From Bombilactobacillus mellis (lineage in GTDB: Bacteria > Bacillota > Bacilli > Lactobacillales > Lactobacillaceae), in the NCBI RefSeq assembly GCF_000967245.1, contig NZ_KQ033877.1, positions 389,660-453,659 of the forward strand: DNA of 64,000 bases. Direction: 5' to 3'. The notes under the pieces were generated by a model. It had not been told where the DNA came from. It ran no database searches and worked only from the letters and a program-made list of their open reading frames with translations. The translations under genes and the position numbers were made by a program. Shown here piece by piece: positions 39,128 through 46,570 of the stretch (position 1 is the stretch's first letter; each line of letters starts with the position of its first letter).

Positions 39128-39703
39128 GTGAATTCCAAGCAGCTGATAGATCAAGATTTAATTTGGATAGCCGAAGTGAAGGAAAATAATTCGTCGGCGG
39201 CCTTAAAACATTTATTTGTTAAATATCGACCGTTAGTGGAAAAGTATGGTCGTTTATACAATATCCCTTTATTTGAACCCGAGGATTGGTATCAAGAAGC
39301 ATGGTTAGTTTGCTATCAAACTTGTTTAATTTTTGATGGTCACCAAGGTTCAAAATTTGGCAGTTTCTTTAAGTTGCGTTTACAGCATCGAGCAGCTAAT
39401 CTATTACGTGAACAATTGGCTGTGAAACGGCAGACTAATCTCAATGCTACTTCTTTGGAACAGCTAAGAGAGAGCGATCCGGAATTCAGTTGTTGTTTGC
39501 GGCAAAATGTTTCTGCCAATGATAGTAATGTGATTTTATTTGATTATCAATATTATCTTCATAGTCTCTCTGCTTTAGAACTATGTGCTTTAAAAATTTG
39601 GCTGGGTATTAAACCCGCTAAGTCTGAAGAATATTCAGCTCAAGCCTTACTGCGAGCAACACAGCGGGCCCGCAGCAAACTACGCCAATTAACAAATAGT
39701 TGA
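39128..39703 (+). CDS. sigH: SigH/ComX-type RNA polymerase sigma factor
   Basis: 191 residues of the sigma-70 family. Region 2 is seen in LKHLFVKYRPLVEKYG and FEPEDWYQEAWLVCYQTCLIFDG (about 25-75). Region 4 is short and poorly conserved (about 145-190, ALEL...RATQRARSKLRQL). Its position between yacP and rpmG-secE-nusG is where sigH lies in Bacillus, and lactobacilli use this factor for late competence genes; that role is inferred. GTG 39128 follows CAGGAGTG. Confidence 0.8.
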   Translation: MNSKQLIDQDLIWIAEVKENNSSAALKHLFVKYRPLVEKYGRLYNIPLFEPEDWYQEAWLVCYQTCLIFDGHQGSKFGSFFKLRLQHRAANLLREQLAVKRQTNLNATSLEQLRESDPEFSCCLRQNVSANDSNVILFDYQYYLHSLSALELCALKIWLGIKPAKSEEYSAQALLRATQRARSKLRQLTNS

Positions 39704-39712
39704 TCATTAGAC

Positions 39713-39741
39713 TTGACAGTGGGACTATAGTTGCATATTAT
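39713..39741 (+). promoter_or_regulatory. Consensus promoter for rpmG-secE
   Basis: A full-consensus TTGACA (39713-39718), a 17-base spacer and TATTAT (39736-39741), just after the sigma factor gene. The predicted start of transcription is about 15 bases before the rpmG ATG, so the leader is very short. Confidence 0.85.
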
Positions 39742-39762
39742 TACTAATAATTGGTTAAAGAT

Positions 39763-39912
39763 ATGAAATCGAAAAAAATTATTTTGGAATGTGGCCAATG
39801 TGGGGCACATAATTATCGTACACATGTAGCAGTAGATCATAAGGAACGTTTAATTTTAAAAAAATATTGTCCTAGATGTCAGCAACATACATGGCACTAT
39901 GAAACTAGATAG
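39763..39912 (+). CDS. rpmG: 50S ribosomal protein L33
   Basis: L33, 49 residues, zinc-binding type. CGQCG and CPRCQ supply the two CxxC pairs, and the core KERLILKKYCPRC is family-typical. The position next to secE matches rpmGB of Bacillus. The ribosome-binding site is weak (AAAG only), compatible with the short leader. Its stop overlaps the ribosome-binding region of secE. Confidence 0.93.
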   Translation: MKSKKIILECGQCGAHNYRTHVAVDHKERLILKKYCPRCQQHTWHYETR

Positions 39913-39923
39913 TGAGGCAAAAA

Positions 39924-40100
39924 ATGAAATTTTTAAAGAGTGTTGTCAAAGAAATGAAGTTAGTGGAATGGCCAACGGCTAAAGAAAATCGTCATGACAC
40001 TTTAACTGTCGTTTTGACTTCAATTGGATATGCGCTCTTTCTGGGTGCTTGTGACTGGATCTTTAGTAAACTGATTACTTTATTTGTTACCCATAAATAA
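39924..40100 (+). CDS. secE: Preprotein translocase subunit SecE
   Basis: SecE, 58 residues, single-helix clamp of the SecYEG channel. An amphipathic N-terminal helix with EMKLVEWPT is followed by one membrane segment (about 28-50). An upstream in-frame GTG (39912) lies in the rpmG stop; GAGG at 39914-39917 supports ATG 39924. The partner SecY is encoded at 9084. Confidence 0.95.
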   Translation: MKFLKSVVKEMKLVEWPTAKENRHDTLTVVLTSIGYALFLGACDWIFSKLITLFVTHK

Positions 40101-40127
40101 TTTGTAGTTCTGCTGAAAATTTGGTAT

Positions 40128-40136
40128 TGTTATATT
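40128..40136 (+). promoter_or_regulatory. Extended -10 promoter for nusG
   Basis: TGTTATATT (40128-40136) reads as an extended -10 element (TG-n-TATATT); no good -35 box is seen. It lies 70 bases before the nusG start, upstream of a terminator-like hairpin. Confidence 0.4.
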
Positions 40137-40148
40137 ATGATTAGCAAC

Positions 40149-40177
40149 AAAAACTTCGTGAAAACGAGGTTTTTTTA
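40149..40177 (+). terminator. Intrinsic terminator between secE and nusG
   Basis: AAAAACTTCG (40149-40158) pairs with CGAGGTTTTT (40165-40174), loop TGAAAA, followed by more Ts. It separates rpmG-secE from nusG, either as a leaky terminator or as an attenuator of the nusG transcript. Confidence 0.8.
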
Positions 40178-40204
40178 TTTGGTATAGTTATAAAGGAGAA
40201 TATT

Positions 40205-40750
40205 ATGGCGGAACAAGAACAAAAGTTATGGTATGTTTTGCACACTTATTCAGGTTATGAAAACCGAGTTAAAGAAAATCTTAAATCACGGGCTCATTCT
40301 ATGGGTATGGAAGACTATATTTTTGATGCCGTGGTTCCCCAAGAAGAAGAAACAGAGACGAAAAATGGTCGAACCAAAACGGAAATGAAAAAAACCTTTC
40401 CCGGTTATGTACTTGTAGAAATGATTATGACCGATGAATCCTGGTTTGTTGTGCGAAATACCCCGGGAGTTACTGGCTTTGTCGGCAGTCATGGTGCCGG
40501 AAGTAAACCAGCTCCTTTATTGTCTGAAGAAGTAGATCATATTTTGCATAGTATGGATAGTACAACAGCCAACTATAATATGGACTTAAATATTGGTGAA
40601 ACAGTAAAAATTGTAGATGGAGCCTTTGCGGGATTAGAAGGCAAGGTTACCGCTACAGATGATGAACATGGCAAAGTTAAAGTTGAAGTAGACATGTTTG
40701 GCCGCTTAACTGAGACTGAATTAGATTATAATTTGGTACAAAGAATTTAG
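40205..40750 (+). CDS. nusG: Transcription termination/antitermination factor NusG
   Basis: NusG, 181 residues. The NGN domain (about 8-115) starts KLWYVLHTYSGYENRVKENL and contains FPGYVLVEM and RNTPGVTGFVG. The C-terminal KOW domain (about 128-181) has GETVKIVDGAFAGLEGKV. It binds RNA polymerase and couples to Rho or ribosomal S10. AAAGGAGAA precedes ATG 40205. Confidence 0.96.
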   Translation: MAEQEQKLWYVLHTYSGYENRVKENLKSRAHSMGMEDYIFDAVVPQEEETETKNGRTKTEMKKTFPGYVLVEMIMTDESWFVVRNTPGVTGFVGSHGAGSKPAPLLSEEVDHILHSMDSTTANYNMDLNIGETVKIVDGAFAGLEGKVTATDDEHGKVKVEVDMFGRLTETELDYNLVQRI

Positions 40751-40762
40751 TTGTAATAATAG

Positions 40763-40791
40763 TTGTTTAAACGATTGAATAATGATATACT
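40763..40791 (+). promoter_or_regulatory. Sigma-A promoter for rplK-rplA
   Basis: TTGTTT (40763-40768), a 17-base spacer and TATACT (40786-40791), right after nusG. The transcript would start near 40798 and include a hairpin and the L1-like element before rplK. Confidence 0.7.
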
Positions 40792-40816
40792 ATCACAGTA
40801 TGCCTTATGGCATTTC

Positions 40817-40853
40817 TGTGGGAGGGAAAATAAAGATTCCCATCTTGACCACA
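40817..40853 (+). promoter_or_regulatory. L1-binding-like mRNA element before rplK
   Basis: TGTGG-GAG, then a GGAA...TTCC stem, then CATCTTGA-CCACA. The outer TGTGG and CCACA pair and leave a GAG / ATCTTGA internal loop. This resembles the known ribosomal protein L1 target, which mimics its 23S site, so L1 likely represses the operon here. A near copy occurs before rplA. Confidence 0.65.
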
Positions 40854-40878
40854 TCACGGACTTAAGGAGGTATGTACC

Positions 40879-41301
40879 GTGGCTAAAAAAGTTGCTAATG
40901 TTGTTAAATTGCAAATTCCTGCTGGAGCAGCCACTCCAGCTCCTCCAGTTGGCCCTGCCTTAGGACAAGCTGGTATTAATATTGTAGAGTTCACGAAGGA
41001 TTTTAATGCTCGTACTGCTGATCAGAAGGGCACTATTATTCCAGTTGTGATTACTGTTTATGAGGATCGTTCTTTTGATTTTGTAACTAAGACTCCGCCG
41101 GCAGCTATGTTATTAATGCAAGCAGCTGGTATTAAAAAGGGTTCTGGTAATCCACGCGATGAAAAAGTTGGCAAGGTTACCCAAGATCAAGTACGTGAAA
41201 TTGCCGAAACCAAGTTGAAAGATCTTAATGCTAATGATGTAGAAGCAGCAGTAAAAATGATTGCTGGTACTGCACGAAGCATTGGTTTAACTATTGAATA
41301 A
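40879..41301 (+). CDS. rplK: 50S ribosomal protein L11
   Basis: L11, 140 residues, in the GTPase-associated centre and needed for the stringent response. It has [25 protein letters not shown] split over residues 11-35, and KIKGSGNP-like [16 protein letters not shown] near 92. GTG 40879 follows AAGGAGG. Full length. Confidence 0.97.
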   Translation: MAKKVANVVKLQIPAGAATPAPPVGPALGQAGINIVEFTKDFNARTADQKGTIIPVVITVYEDRSFDFVTKTPPAAMLLMQAAGIKKGSGNPRDEKVGKVTQDQVREIAETKLKDLNANDVEAAVKMIAGTARSIGLTIE

Positions 41302-41330
41302 TAGTCTCTTTCAACTTACGCTTTAAATGA

Positions 41331-41364
41331 GTGGGAGGGGGTTCCAACCCCCATTATGACCACA
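41331..41364 (+). promoter_or_regulatory. Second L1-binding-like element before rplA
   Basis: GTGG-GAG, then a GGGGGTT/AACCCCC stem, then ATTATGA-CCAC. It has the same outer helix and internal-loop bases as the element before rplK (GAG opposite ATNNTGA) but a stronger central stem. It lies 22 bases before the rplA start. Confidence 0.65.
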
Positions 41365-41385
41365 ATCGCAAGGAGGAACTTAACT

Positions 41386-42069
41386 GTGGCTAAACATGGA
41401 AAGAAATATTTAGAAGCTGCTAAGCAAGTAGAAACAGGTAAATTATACGAACCACAAGCAGCAATTGATTTATTAAAAAAGATTAACTACGCTAACTTCG
41501 ATGCTACTATTGAAGTCGCATATAATTTAAATATTGATACTAAACAAGCTGATCAACAAATTAGAGGTGCCATGGTTTTGCCTAATGGTACTGGTAAAAC
41601 TCAGCGGGTATTGGTATTTGCTGACGGTGAACAAGCTAAACAGGCCGAAAATGCCGGAGCTGACTTTGTCGGTGCTGATGATCTGGTAGATAGAGTAACT
41701 GATGGTTGGTTAGATTTTGATGTAGTTGTCGCTACACCAAAAATGATGGCTAAAGTGGGTCGTTTAGGCCGGATTTTAGGACCTAAAGGTTTAATGCCAA
41801 ACCCAAAGACCGGTACGGTGACAATGGATGTTGAAAAAGCTGTTAAGGATATCAAAGCCGGACAAGTTACTTACCGCGCTGATTCTCAAGGCTTAATTCA
41901 TGCTCCTTTAGGCAAAATGTCATTTGACACTGAGAAATTGGTGGAGAACTTTACAGCCTTTAATAATGTAGTTTTGAAGGCTCGTCCCGCTACAGCCAAG
42001 GGCCAATATATTAAATCTGTTAACTTAACTTCAACTTTTGGTCCTGGTATTAAAGTGGCAGTTGACTAA
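41386..42069 (+). CDS. rplA: 50S ribosomal protein L1
   Basis: L1, 227 residues, forms the mobile L1 stalk and is a known translational repressor of its own operon. [21 protein letters not shown] and [21 protein letters not shown] segments are typical. A reading from ATG 41356 would begin inside the L1-like element; AAGGAGGA at 41370-41377 supports GTG 41386. Confidence 0.96.
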   Translation: MAKHGKKYLEAAKQVETGKLYEPQAAIDLLKKINYANFDATIEVAYNLNIDTKQADQQIRGAMVLPNGTGKTQRVLVFADGEQAKQAENAGADFVGADDLVDRVTDGWLDFDVVVATPKMMAKVGRLGRILGPKGLMPNPKTGTVTMDVEKAVKDIKAGQVTYRADSQGLIHAPLGKMSFDTEKLVENFTAFNNVVLKARPATAKGQYIKSVNLTSTFGPGIKVAVD

Positions 42070-42099
42070 TTAGTTGATAAATGTTAAATTACCATAGAA

Positions 42100-42207
42100 A
42101 ACTACCTAAGACTCAGGTGGCGCAAGCCTTAATATCCTGCCGAGGCTAGATGCTGAACAAATAGGGCATCATGTCATCGGACATGATGTCTTTTAAATTT
42201 TAGGTAG
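42100..42207 (+). ncRNA. Ribosomal protein L10 leader with attenuator
   Basis: CTACCTAA (42102-42109) pairs with TTAGGTAG (42200-42207), enclosing the conserved-looking GACTCAGGTGGCGCAAGCC...GCCGAGG part and an 11-bp hairpin (42165-42175 with 42180-42190, loop ATCG) followed by TTTT. Sequence and position fit the L10(L12)4-binding leader of rplJ-rplL, with the last hairpin as terminator or sequestering stem. Confidence 0.75.
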
Positions 42208-42229
42208 AAAATTATGGAGGTGAAGTTAG

Positions 42230-42739
42230 ATGAAGGAAGCTGTTTTAAACGCTAAGCAAGCTCAAGTTGATGATATTGCTGACAAAATGTCACGTGCTGA
42301 GTCAGTAATTATTGTTGATTATTTGGGTTTAAGTGTCGCTCAAGTTACTGATTTGCGGCGGCAATTACATGATGCTGATGTTGAAATGAAAGTTGTAAAA
42401 AATTCTATTTTACAGCGGGCTGCTAAAAAAGCAGGTTATGACGAGTTAGATAATACTTTTGCAGGACCGACAGCAGTGGCTTTTTCGTATGAGGATCCAA
42501 TTGTTGCTGCTAAGATCATTGCTAAATTTGCTGAAACTGCAGATGTTTTGGAAATTAAAGGCGGTATGATCGAAGGTAAAGTGCAAACCTTAGATAAGAT
42601 CAACGAATATGCTCATATGCCAAGTCATGATGAGCTCTTGGCAACATTGGCATCTATGTTACAATCACCTGTACGTAAATTTGCTTATGCTGTTAAGGCA
42701 ATTGCTGAAAAACAAGAAGCGGATGACTCCGCTGCTTAA
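42230..42739 (+). CDS. rplJ: 50S ribosomal protein L10
   Basis: L10, 169 residues, base of the L7/L12 stalk. The N-terminal rRNA-binding domain has ESVIIVDYLGLSVAQVTDLRR near residues 24-45, and the C-terminal helix that binds L7/L12 dimers follows to about 165. TGGAGGTGA precedes ATG 42230. It is 29 bases from rplL. Confidence 0.96.
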   Translation: MKEAVLNAKQAQVDDIADKMSRAESVIIVDYLGLSVAQVTDLRRQLHDADVEMKVVKNSILQRAAKKAGYDELDNTFAGPTAVAFSYEDPIVAAKIIAKFAETADVLEIKGGMIEGKVQTLDKINEYAHMPSHDELLATLASMLQSPVRKFAYAVKAIAEKQEADDSAA

Positions 42740-42768
42740 TTAGAAAAGAATAATTGGAGGAATAAAAA

Positions 42769-43137
42769 ATGGCTTTTGATAAAGATGCAATTATTGATTC
42801 ATTAAAAGAAGCAAGCATTTCTGATTTAAATGATTTAGTTAAGGCTATCGAAGAAGAATTTGATGTTTCTGCTGCTGCTCCTGTTGCAGTTGCTGGTGGT
42901 GCTGGCGATGCTGGTGCTGAAACCAAAGATTCCTTTGATGTTGAATTAACAGAAATTGGTCAAGAAAAAGTTAAGGTTATTAAGGCTGTCAAGGATATTA
43001 CCGGTTTAGGTTTGAAAGATTCTAAGGCTTTGGTTGATAAAGCTCCTTCTATTGTTAAAGAAGGCGTTTCTCAAGCAGATGCTGATGACATGAAGGCTAA
43101 ACTTGAAGAAGTTGGCGCTACAATTACTTTGAAATAA
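42769..43137 (+). CDS. rplL: 50S ribosomal protein L7/L12
   Basis: L7/L12, 122 residues, recruits translation GTPases. An N-terminal dimer domain (about 1-35), an Ala/Gly-rich hinge (about 38-52) and the C-terminal domain with [20 protein letters not shown] (about 70-89) are seen. GGAGGA precedes ATG 42769, and a strong terminator follows. Confidence 0.97.
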   Translation: MAFDKDAIIDSLKEASISDLNDLVKAIEEEFDVSAAAPVAVAGGAGDAGAETKDSFDVELTEIGQEKVKVIKAVKDITGLGLKDSKALVDKAPSIVKEGVSQADADDMKAKLEEVGATITLK

Positions 43138-43150
43138 TTGAAATTAAAAT

Positions 43151-43186
43151 AAAACCACCAGTACTAAAAAGTGCTGGTGGTTTTTT
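43151..43186 (+). terminator. Intrinsic terminator after rplL
   Basis: AAAACCACCAGTACT (43151-43165) pairs with AGTGCTGGTGGTTTT (43170-43184) around AAAA, followed by Ts. Confidence 0.93.
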
Positions 43187-43254
43187 ATTAGTTCGCTATT
43201 GTATAATTAGAGATATCAAATTAAAACTAATTTTAAAGATAGTAGGTGAAATAG

Positions 43255-44193
43255 ATGAAAATCGTGATCGTAGGTGCAGGAGCTATGGGCAGCCGTTTTG
43301 CATTAATGCTGCATCATAGTGGCAATGAGGTTACTTTGATTGACGGCTGGCCGGAAAATGTAGCAGCAATCAAAAAATTTGGTTTAAGAGCGCAATTTAA
43401 TGGCAAATCAGTAGTTGCTAAAATACCTATTTATCAATTAGATCAAGTACAGCAGTTGCAAAATTATCAGGCTGATTTGCTTATTGCTTTTACTAAGTCT
43501 AACCAATTAGAAGCTACTTTTGATAAAGTTAAAACTCTTATTGGTCCTAATACTTATGTGCTTTGTTTATTAAATGGTTTAGGACATGAAGCAGTTTTAC
43601 AAAAATATGTTTCTGTTGATCATTTAATTTTAGGAATTACACTCTGGACAGCAGCTCTATCCGGTCCCGGACAAGCAGTTTTAATTGGTACGGGAAATGT
43701 AGAGTTGCAAAACTTTTCTCCGAAAGGCAAAGAATTCACTCTGCAAGTCGAAAAAGTATTTGCAGCGGCGGGTCTTAATCCGCAATATAGTGATAATGTT
43801 AAATATTCGATTTGGCGTAAGGCTTGTGTCAATGGGACTTTAAATACCTTATGCTCATTATTAGAATGTAATATTAAAGAGCTCGGCCAGACTAGTTTTG
43901 CCCCCACTTTATTAAAAGAGATAATTGCCGAGTTTGCTGCAGTAGCTGCCCATGAGGGAATTAATTTGAATCCAGATGAAGTATATCAACATGTGGCAGT
44001 TGCTTTCACCTCAGATAGTGCGGAACATTACCCGTCAATGTACCAAGATCTAGTTCAAAATCACCGCCAAACTGAAATCGATTTTATCAATGGAGCTGTC
44101 TGGAGCAAAGGTCAACAGTATAAAATTGCTACTCCTTATTGTGCACTACTTACCCAATTAATACATGCTAAAGAAGAACTGTTGCAGCAATAA
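43255..44193 (+). CDS. panE: 2-dehydropantoate 2-reductase (ketopantoate reductase)
   Basis: 312 residues. An N-terminal NAD(P)-binding fold has IVGAGAMGSRF (residues 5-15); the C-terminal helical domain contains a catalytic-type Lys in WRKACVNGTLNTLCSLL (about 184-200). It reduces ketopantoate to pantoate for coenzyme A, but in lactic acid bacteria lacking the rest of the pathway such enzymes also reduce other 2-keto acids. GTAGGTGA precedes ATG 43255. It is a single-gene unit. Confidence 0.88.
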   Translation: MKIVIVGAGAMGSRFALMLHHSGNEVTLIDGWPENVAAIKKFGLRAQFNGKSVVAKIPIYQLDQVQQLQNYQADLLIAFTKSNQLEATFDKVKTLIGPNTYVLCLLNGLGHEAVLQKYVSVDHLILGITLWTAALSGPGQAVLIGTGNVELQNFSPKGKEFTLQVEKVFAAAGLNPQYSDNVKYSIWRKACVNGTLNTLCSLLECNIKELGQTSFAPTLLKEIIAEFAAVAAHEGINLNPDEVYQHVAVAFTSDSAEHYPSMYQDLVQNHRQTEIDFINGAVWSKGQQYKIATPYCALLTQLIHAKEELLQQ

Positions 44194-44227
44194 AATTATA
44201 AGCAAGATTGTTAATCGATTAGAAAAA

Positions 44228-45034
44228 TCACTCGACTTCTAAAGTTACAGAACCAAGACCACAATTAAAATCAGCTCGCCAAGTCCCTGTAGTTAAGTTT
44301 TCCGGCAGAAGGAAAGTGCCGCTGGAAACTCGCTGACGTGCTTGTAGTTTTAAGCCTTGATCTTCCAACTTTTTAACCAGCCATTGTAAAGAATTCAAAG
44401 GATTTCCTAAAACTTCAGTAGCAGTACCGTCTTTTAAATGTTTTTCATCGTGGAATAATTGACAAGTTACTTTAGTCAGATCTTCTGGTTGCGAAAAAAC
44501 TTGACTAGTTTCTACTTCTTGTCCGTAAACCACATAACCGCCTACGGCAGCATCTGCTACTACTAAGTATTTATCTAAACTGGGGAACCAATCTGAAAAG
44601 CGTGAATCTGGAACTTCAACTGCTGGCGCAACTTTCGTTTTTTGCATTAAATCTGCTAAAGTATCTTGACTGCTGAGATCTTCTTTGGCTGTGAACATTA
44701 ATTCGACTTCAGCCAAGGGGTCCATTAGTTGATCAGCAGTAAAATGAGCTGGTGACTGTAGAAAATGGCTTGCAACTTGTGTTCCATAAAGAGGGGAATT
44801 AGAAGCAAACATTTTTTGGGTTTCCTCACTAGTTAAAGAAACCTTATAGCCTCCGACTGGTTCTTGTTTTTGCTGCGTTAATTGAAATTGTACCCGGTAT
44901 GCGGAATCTTCATCATGAAAGAAACCAGCATAGTCACTTTGCTTTAAAGCCTTGTGATCTTCGTAAGCATGAAATAAATTATCAGCTACTGCTAGTTCAT
45001 TTTCAGTTAAATCGTTCATTTTTTTGTCACTCAT
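44228..45034 (-). CDS. 2-keto-4-pentenoate hydratase / oxohexenedioate decarboxylase family protein
   Basis: 268 residues of the fumarylacetoacetate-hydrolase superfamily, MhpD-like branch. It shows GYKVSLTSEETQKMF (about 62-76), the acidic metal-ligand segment DPLAEVELMF (about 105-114) and VEVPDSRFSDW (about 139-149), and ends GLGSVTLEVE. Family members handle 2-keto acids in aromatic breakdown; the role in a lactobacillus is unknown. TGGAGGTT precedes ATG 45034. It lies below a T-box and overlaps a 41-residue ORF by 8 bases, so it is probably controlled by an uncharged tRNA. Confidence 0.75.
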   Translation of the reverse strand: MSDKKMNDLTENELAVADNLFHAYEDHKALKQSDYAGFFHDEDSAYRVQFQLTQQKQEPVGGYKVSLTSEETQKMFASNSPLYGTQVASHFLQSPAHFTADQLMDPLAEVELMFTAKEDLSSQDTLADLMQKTKVAPAVEVPDSRFSDWFPSLDKYLVVADAAVGGYVVYGQEVETSQVFSQPEDLTKVTCQLFHDEKHLKDGTATEVLGNPLNSLQWLVKKLEDQGLKLQARQRVSSGTFLLPENLTTGTWRADFNCGLGSVTLEVE

Positions 45035-45152
45035 AAGTTAATAACCTCCATGGAAAATAATTTTTTAGTTTGTTGAAAGAATAATATCTAATAATTGGTT
45101 GGAAAATCTGAATCGGACCGGAATCATCATTGTTTAAAATACCAACTTTCAT
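45027..45152 (-). CDS. 41-residue ORF between T-box and hydratase gene
   Basis: A short reading frame, MKVGILNNDDSGPIQIFQP... ending LLTYE, starting 27 bases after the T-box terminator behind GGTGGTGG. Its TGA overlaps the next gene's ATG region (ATGAGTGA), so it could couple translation to the hydratase gene. It may be a leader peptide or the remaining start of a truncated gene. I recognise no family. Confidence 0.45.
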   Translation of the reverse strand: MKVGILNNDDSGPIQIFQPIIRYYSFNKLKNYFPWRLLTYE

Positions 45153-45180
45153 CTGGCACCACCACCTTTCAATTTTAAAA

Positions 45181-45420
45181 TAAAAAGCACCCTTAACTAA
45201 TATCTTTAGCTAAGGGTGCTTTTTAGACACGGTACCACCTTAATTTATACCTTCATTATTGCAATGAAGATACCTTGCTGGTTGATAAATATCTGACCAG
45301 TGCCACAATAATGGGTGTACCCAATATTATCTAGTCCTGCAAGCAGATTCGATAATACAACTCAGAGATGATTATCGCTTTGTGTCCTAGATTGCTTTGC
45401 ACCAACCAGCAACTCTCTAA
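45181..45420 (-). ncRNA. T-box riboswitch
   Basis: Read on the minus strand: stem I begins GAGAGTTGCTGGTTGGTG, whose TTGCTGGTTG pairs with CAACCAGCAA (45274-45283). A stem III hairpin follows (ATCTTCATT / AATGAAGGT), then the T-box AAGGTGGTACCGTG, and a terminator with arms AAGCACCCTTA and TAAGGGTGCTT followed by Ts. Antiterminator pairing AAGG with CCTT is possible. The specifier codon could not be assigned safely; the candidate loop near 45284-45298 contains TAT, TTT and ATT/ATA triplets. Confidence 0.9.
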
Positions 45421-45479
45421 CTATTTAACAAAGTGAAGTTCTCTTTAAAGTTTTTAATTTTAATTTAATTATTATTAAG

Positions 45480-45508
45480 AATCTATCATTCAAATGCATT
45501 CTTGTCAA
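45480..45508 (-). promoter_or_regulatory. Promoter for the T-box operon
   Basis: On the minus strand, TTGACA (45503-45508), a 17-base spacer and TAGATT (45480-45485). Transcription would start near 45473, about 55 bases before stem I. Confidence 0.75.
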
Positions 45509-45559
45509 GGACTTTTAAAAAAATTTTCCAATAATGTTTGAGTAATGGGTGGATTTATT

Positions 45560-45880
45560 TTAGAGCAAGCACTTAATTCCTTTAACAATATTATAAATAA
45601 AGAGAATAACATCGATAATGATGACACAGCCAATAAATGCTACAATAATCCATGATCTAAATTGGATTGCCGGATGGATTCCCATAAAAATAATAGCAAA
45701 AAAGATACCAATGGCTAAAATCGTAGGAACAAGATGCAAGAAGAAGGCGTTACGCGCATATTGGGACACATCAACATTATCACTACAAATAACCCAGACA
45801 ATCAGAGGAAATAAAACCGGCAGAAACAGAATTGACAGATAGCATAAACTATCCAAGATTTTATTAGTGTTATTAAACAT
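45560..45880 (-). CDS. DUF4870-type small membrane protein
   Basis: 106 residues with three hydrophobic helices (about 10-32, 45-68, 75-100). The pattern YLSILFLPVLFPLIVW followed by YARNAFFLHL is that of DUF4870/Tic20-like proteins, which are of unknown function. GGAGGCTAAC precedes the ATG. It is alone, divergent from the methyltransferase gene, and no terminator is obvious behind it. Confidence 0.75.
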   Translation of the reverse strand: MFNNTNKILDSLCYLSILFLPVLFPLIVWVICSDNVDVSQYARNAFFLHLVPTILAIGIFFAIIFMGIHPAIQFRSWIIVAFIGCVIIIDVILFIYNIVKGIKCLL

Positions 45881-45961
45881 GTTAGCCTCCAGAAAAATAG
45901 CTTTAACAAGTAAAGCGTATTATAATTAAGAAATAGAATCAAGAAGGGAACCACATCATTA

Positions 45962-46570
45962 ATGGAACAATATTTTACCACACATCCCCAAGTGGAACAC
46001 CAGCAACGCACCTTTACTTTTCAATTGCGTACTCATAACTTACAGTTTACGACAGATAATGGTGTCTTTTCTAAACAGATCATTGATTACGGGACTAGAG
46101 TCTTAATCGCAGCTTTAAATTGGAATGGTTTACCGGCAGGAAAGTTGCTGGATTTAGGCTGCGGCTATGGTCCAATTGGTTTAACCATGGCCAAAGAATT
46201 ACCGCAACGGCTAATTGAGATGGTTGATATTAATCAAAGAGCTTTAACTTTAGCACAAGCTAATGCACAAACTAATCACATTAGCAATGTGGAAATCAAA
46301 CCATCCAATATTTATCAACAATTAAATGATCAAATTTATGCCGGTATTTATACCAATCCTCCGATTCGGGCGGGAAAAGTGGTTGTTACTAACATGATTA
46401 CTCAAGCTGTGGAACATTTAAAACCTAACGGTCAATTATGGTTGGTTGTGCAAAAAAAACAGGGCGAGCCGACTTATAAAAAAATAATGCAGCAAACTTT
46501 TAATAATGTACAAATAATAACAAGAAATAAAGGATATTACGTATTAAAAAGTGTCAAAACTAACGATTAA
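45962..46570 (+). CDS. Class I methyltransferase, RsmC-like
   Basis: 202 residues. The SAM-binding motif LLDLGCGYGPIGL (about 59-71) and the catalytic NPPIRAGK (about 130-137) match the RsmC/YbxB group that makes m2G in 16S rRNA. It lacks the N-terminal duplicated domain of E. coli RsmC, as usual in Gram-positives. It overlaps tadA by 20 bases. Substrate is inferred from the family. Confidence 0.85.
   Translation: MEQYFTTHPQVEHQQRTFTFQLRTHNLQFTTDNGVFSKQIIDYGTRVLIAALNWNGLPAGKLLDLGCGYGPIGLTMAKELPQRLIEMVDINQRALTLAQANAQTNHISNVEIKPSNIYQQLNDQIYAGIYTNPPIRAGKVVVTNMITQAVEHLKPNGQLWLVVQKKQGEPTYKKIMQQTFNNVQIITRNKGYYVLKSVKTND

Noticed and set aside
41356-41385. A ten-residue N-terminal extension of L1 from ATG 41356
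   Set aside because: That ATG is part of the L1-binding-like element, and the Shine-Dalgarno and family N-terminus point to GTG 41386.
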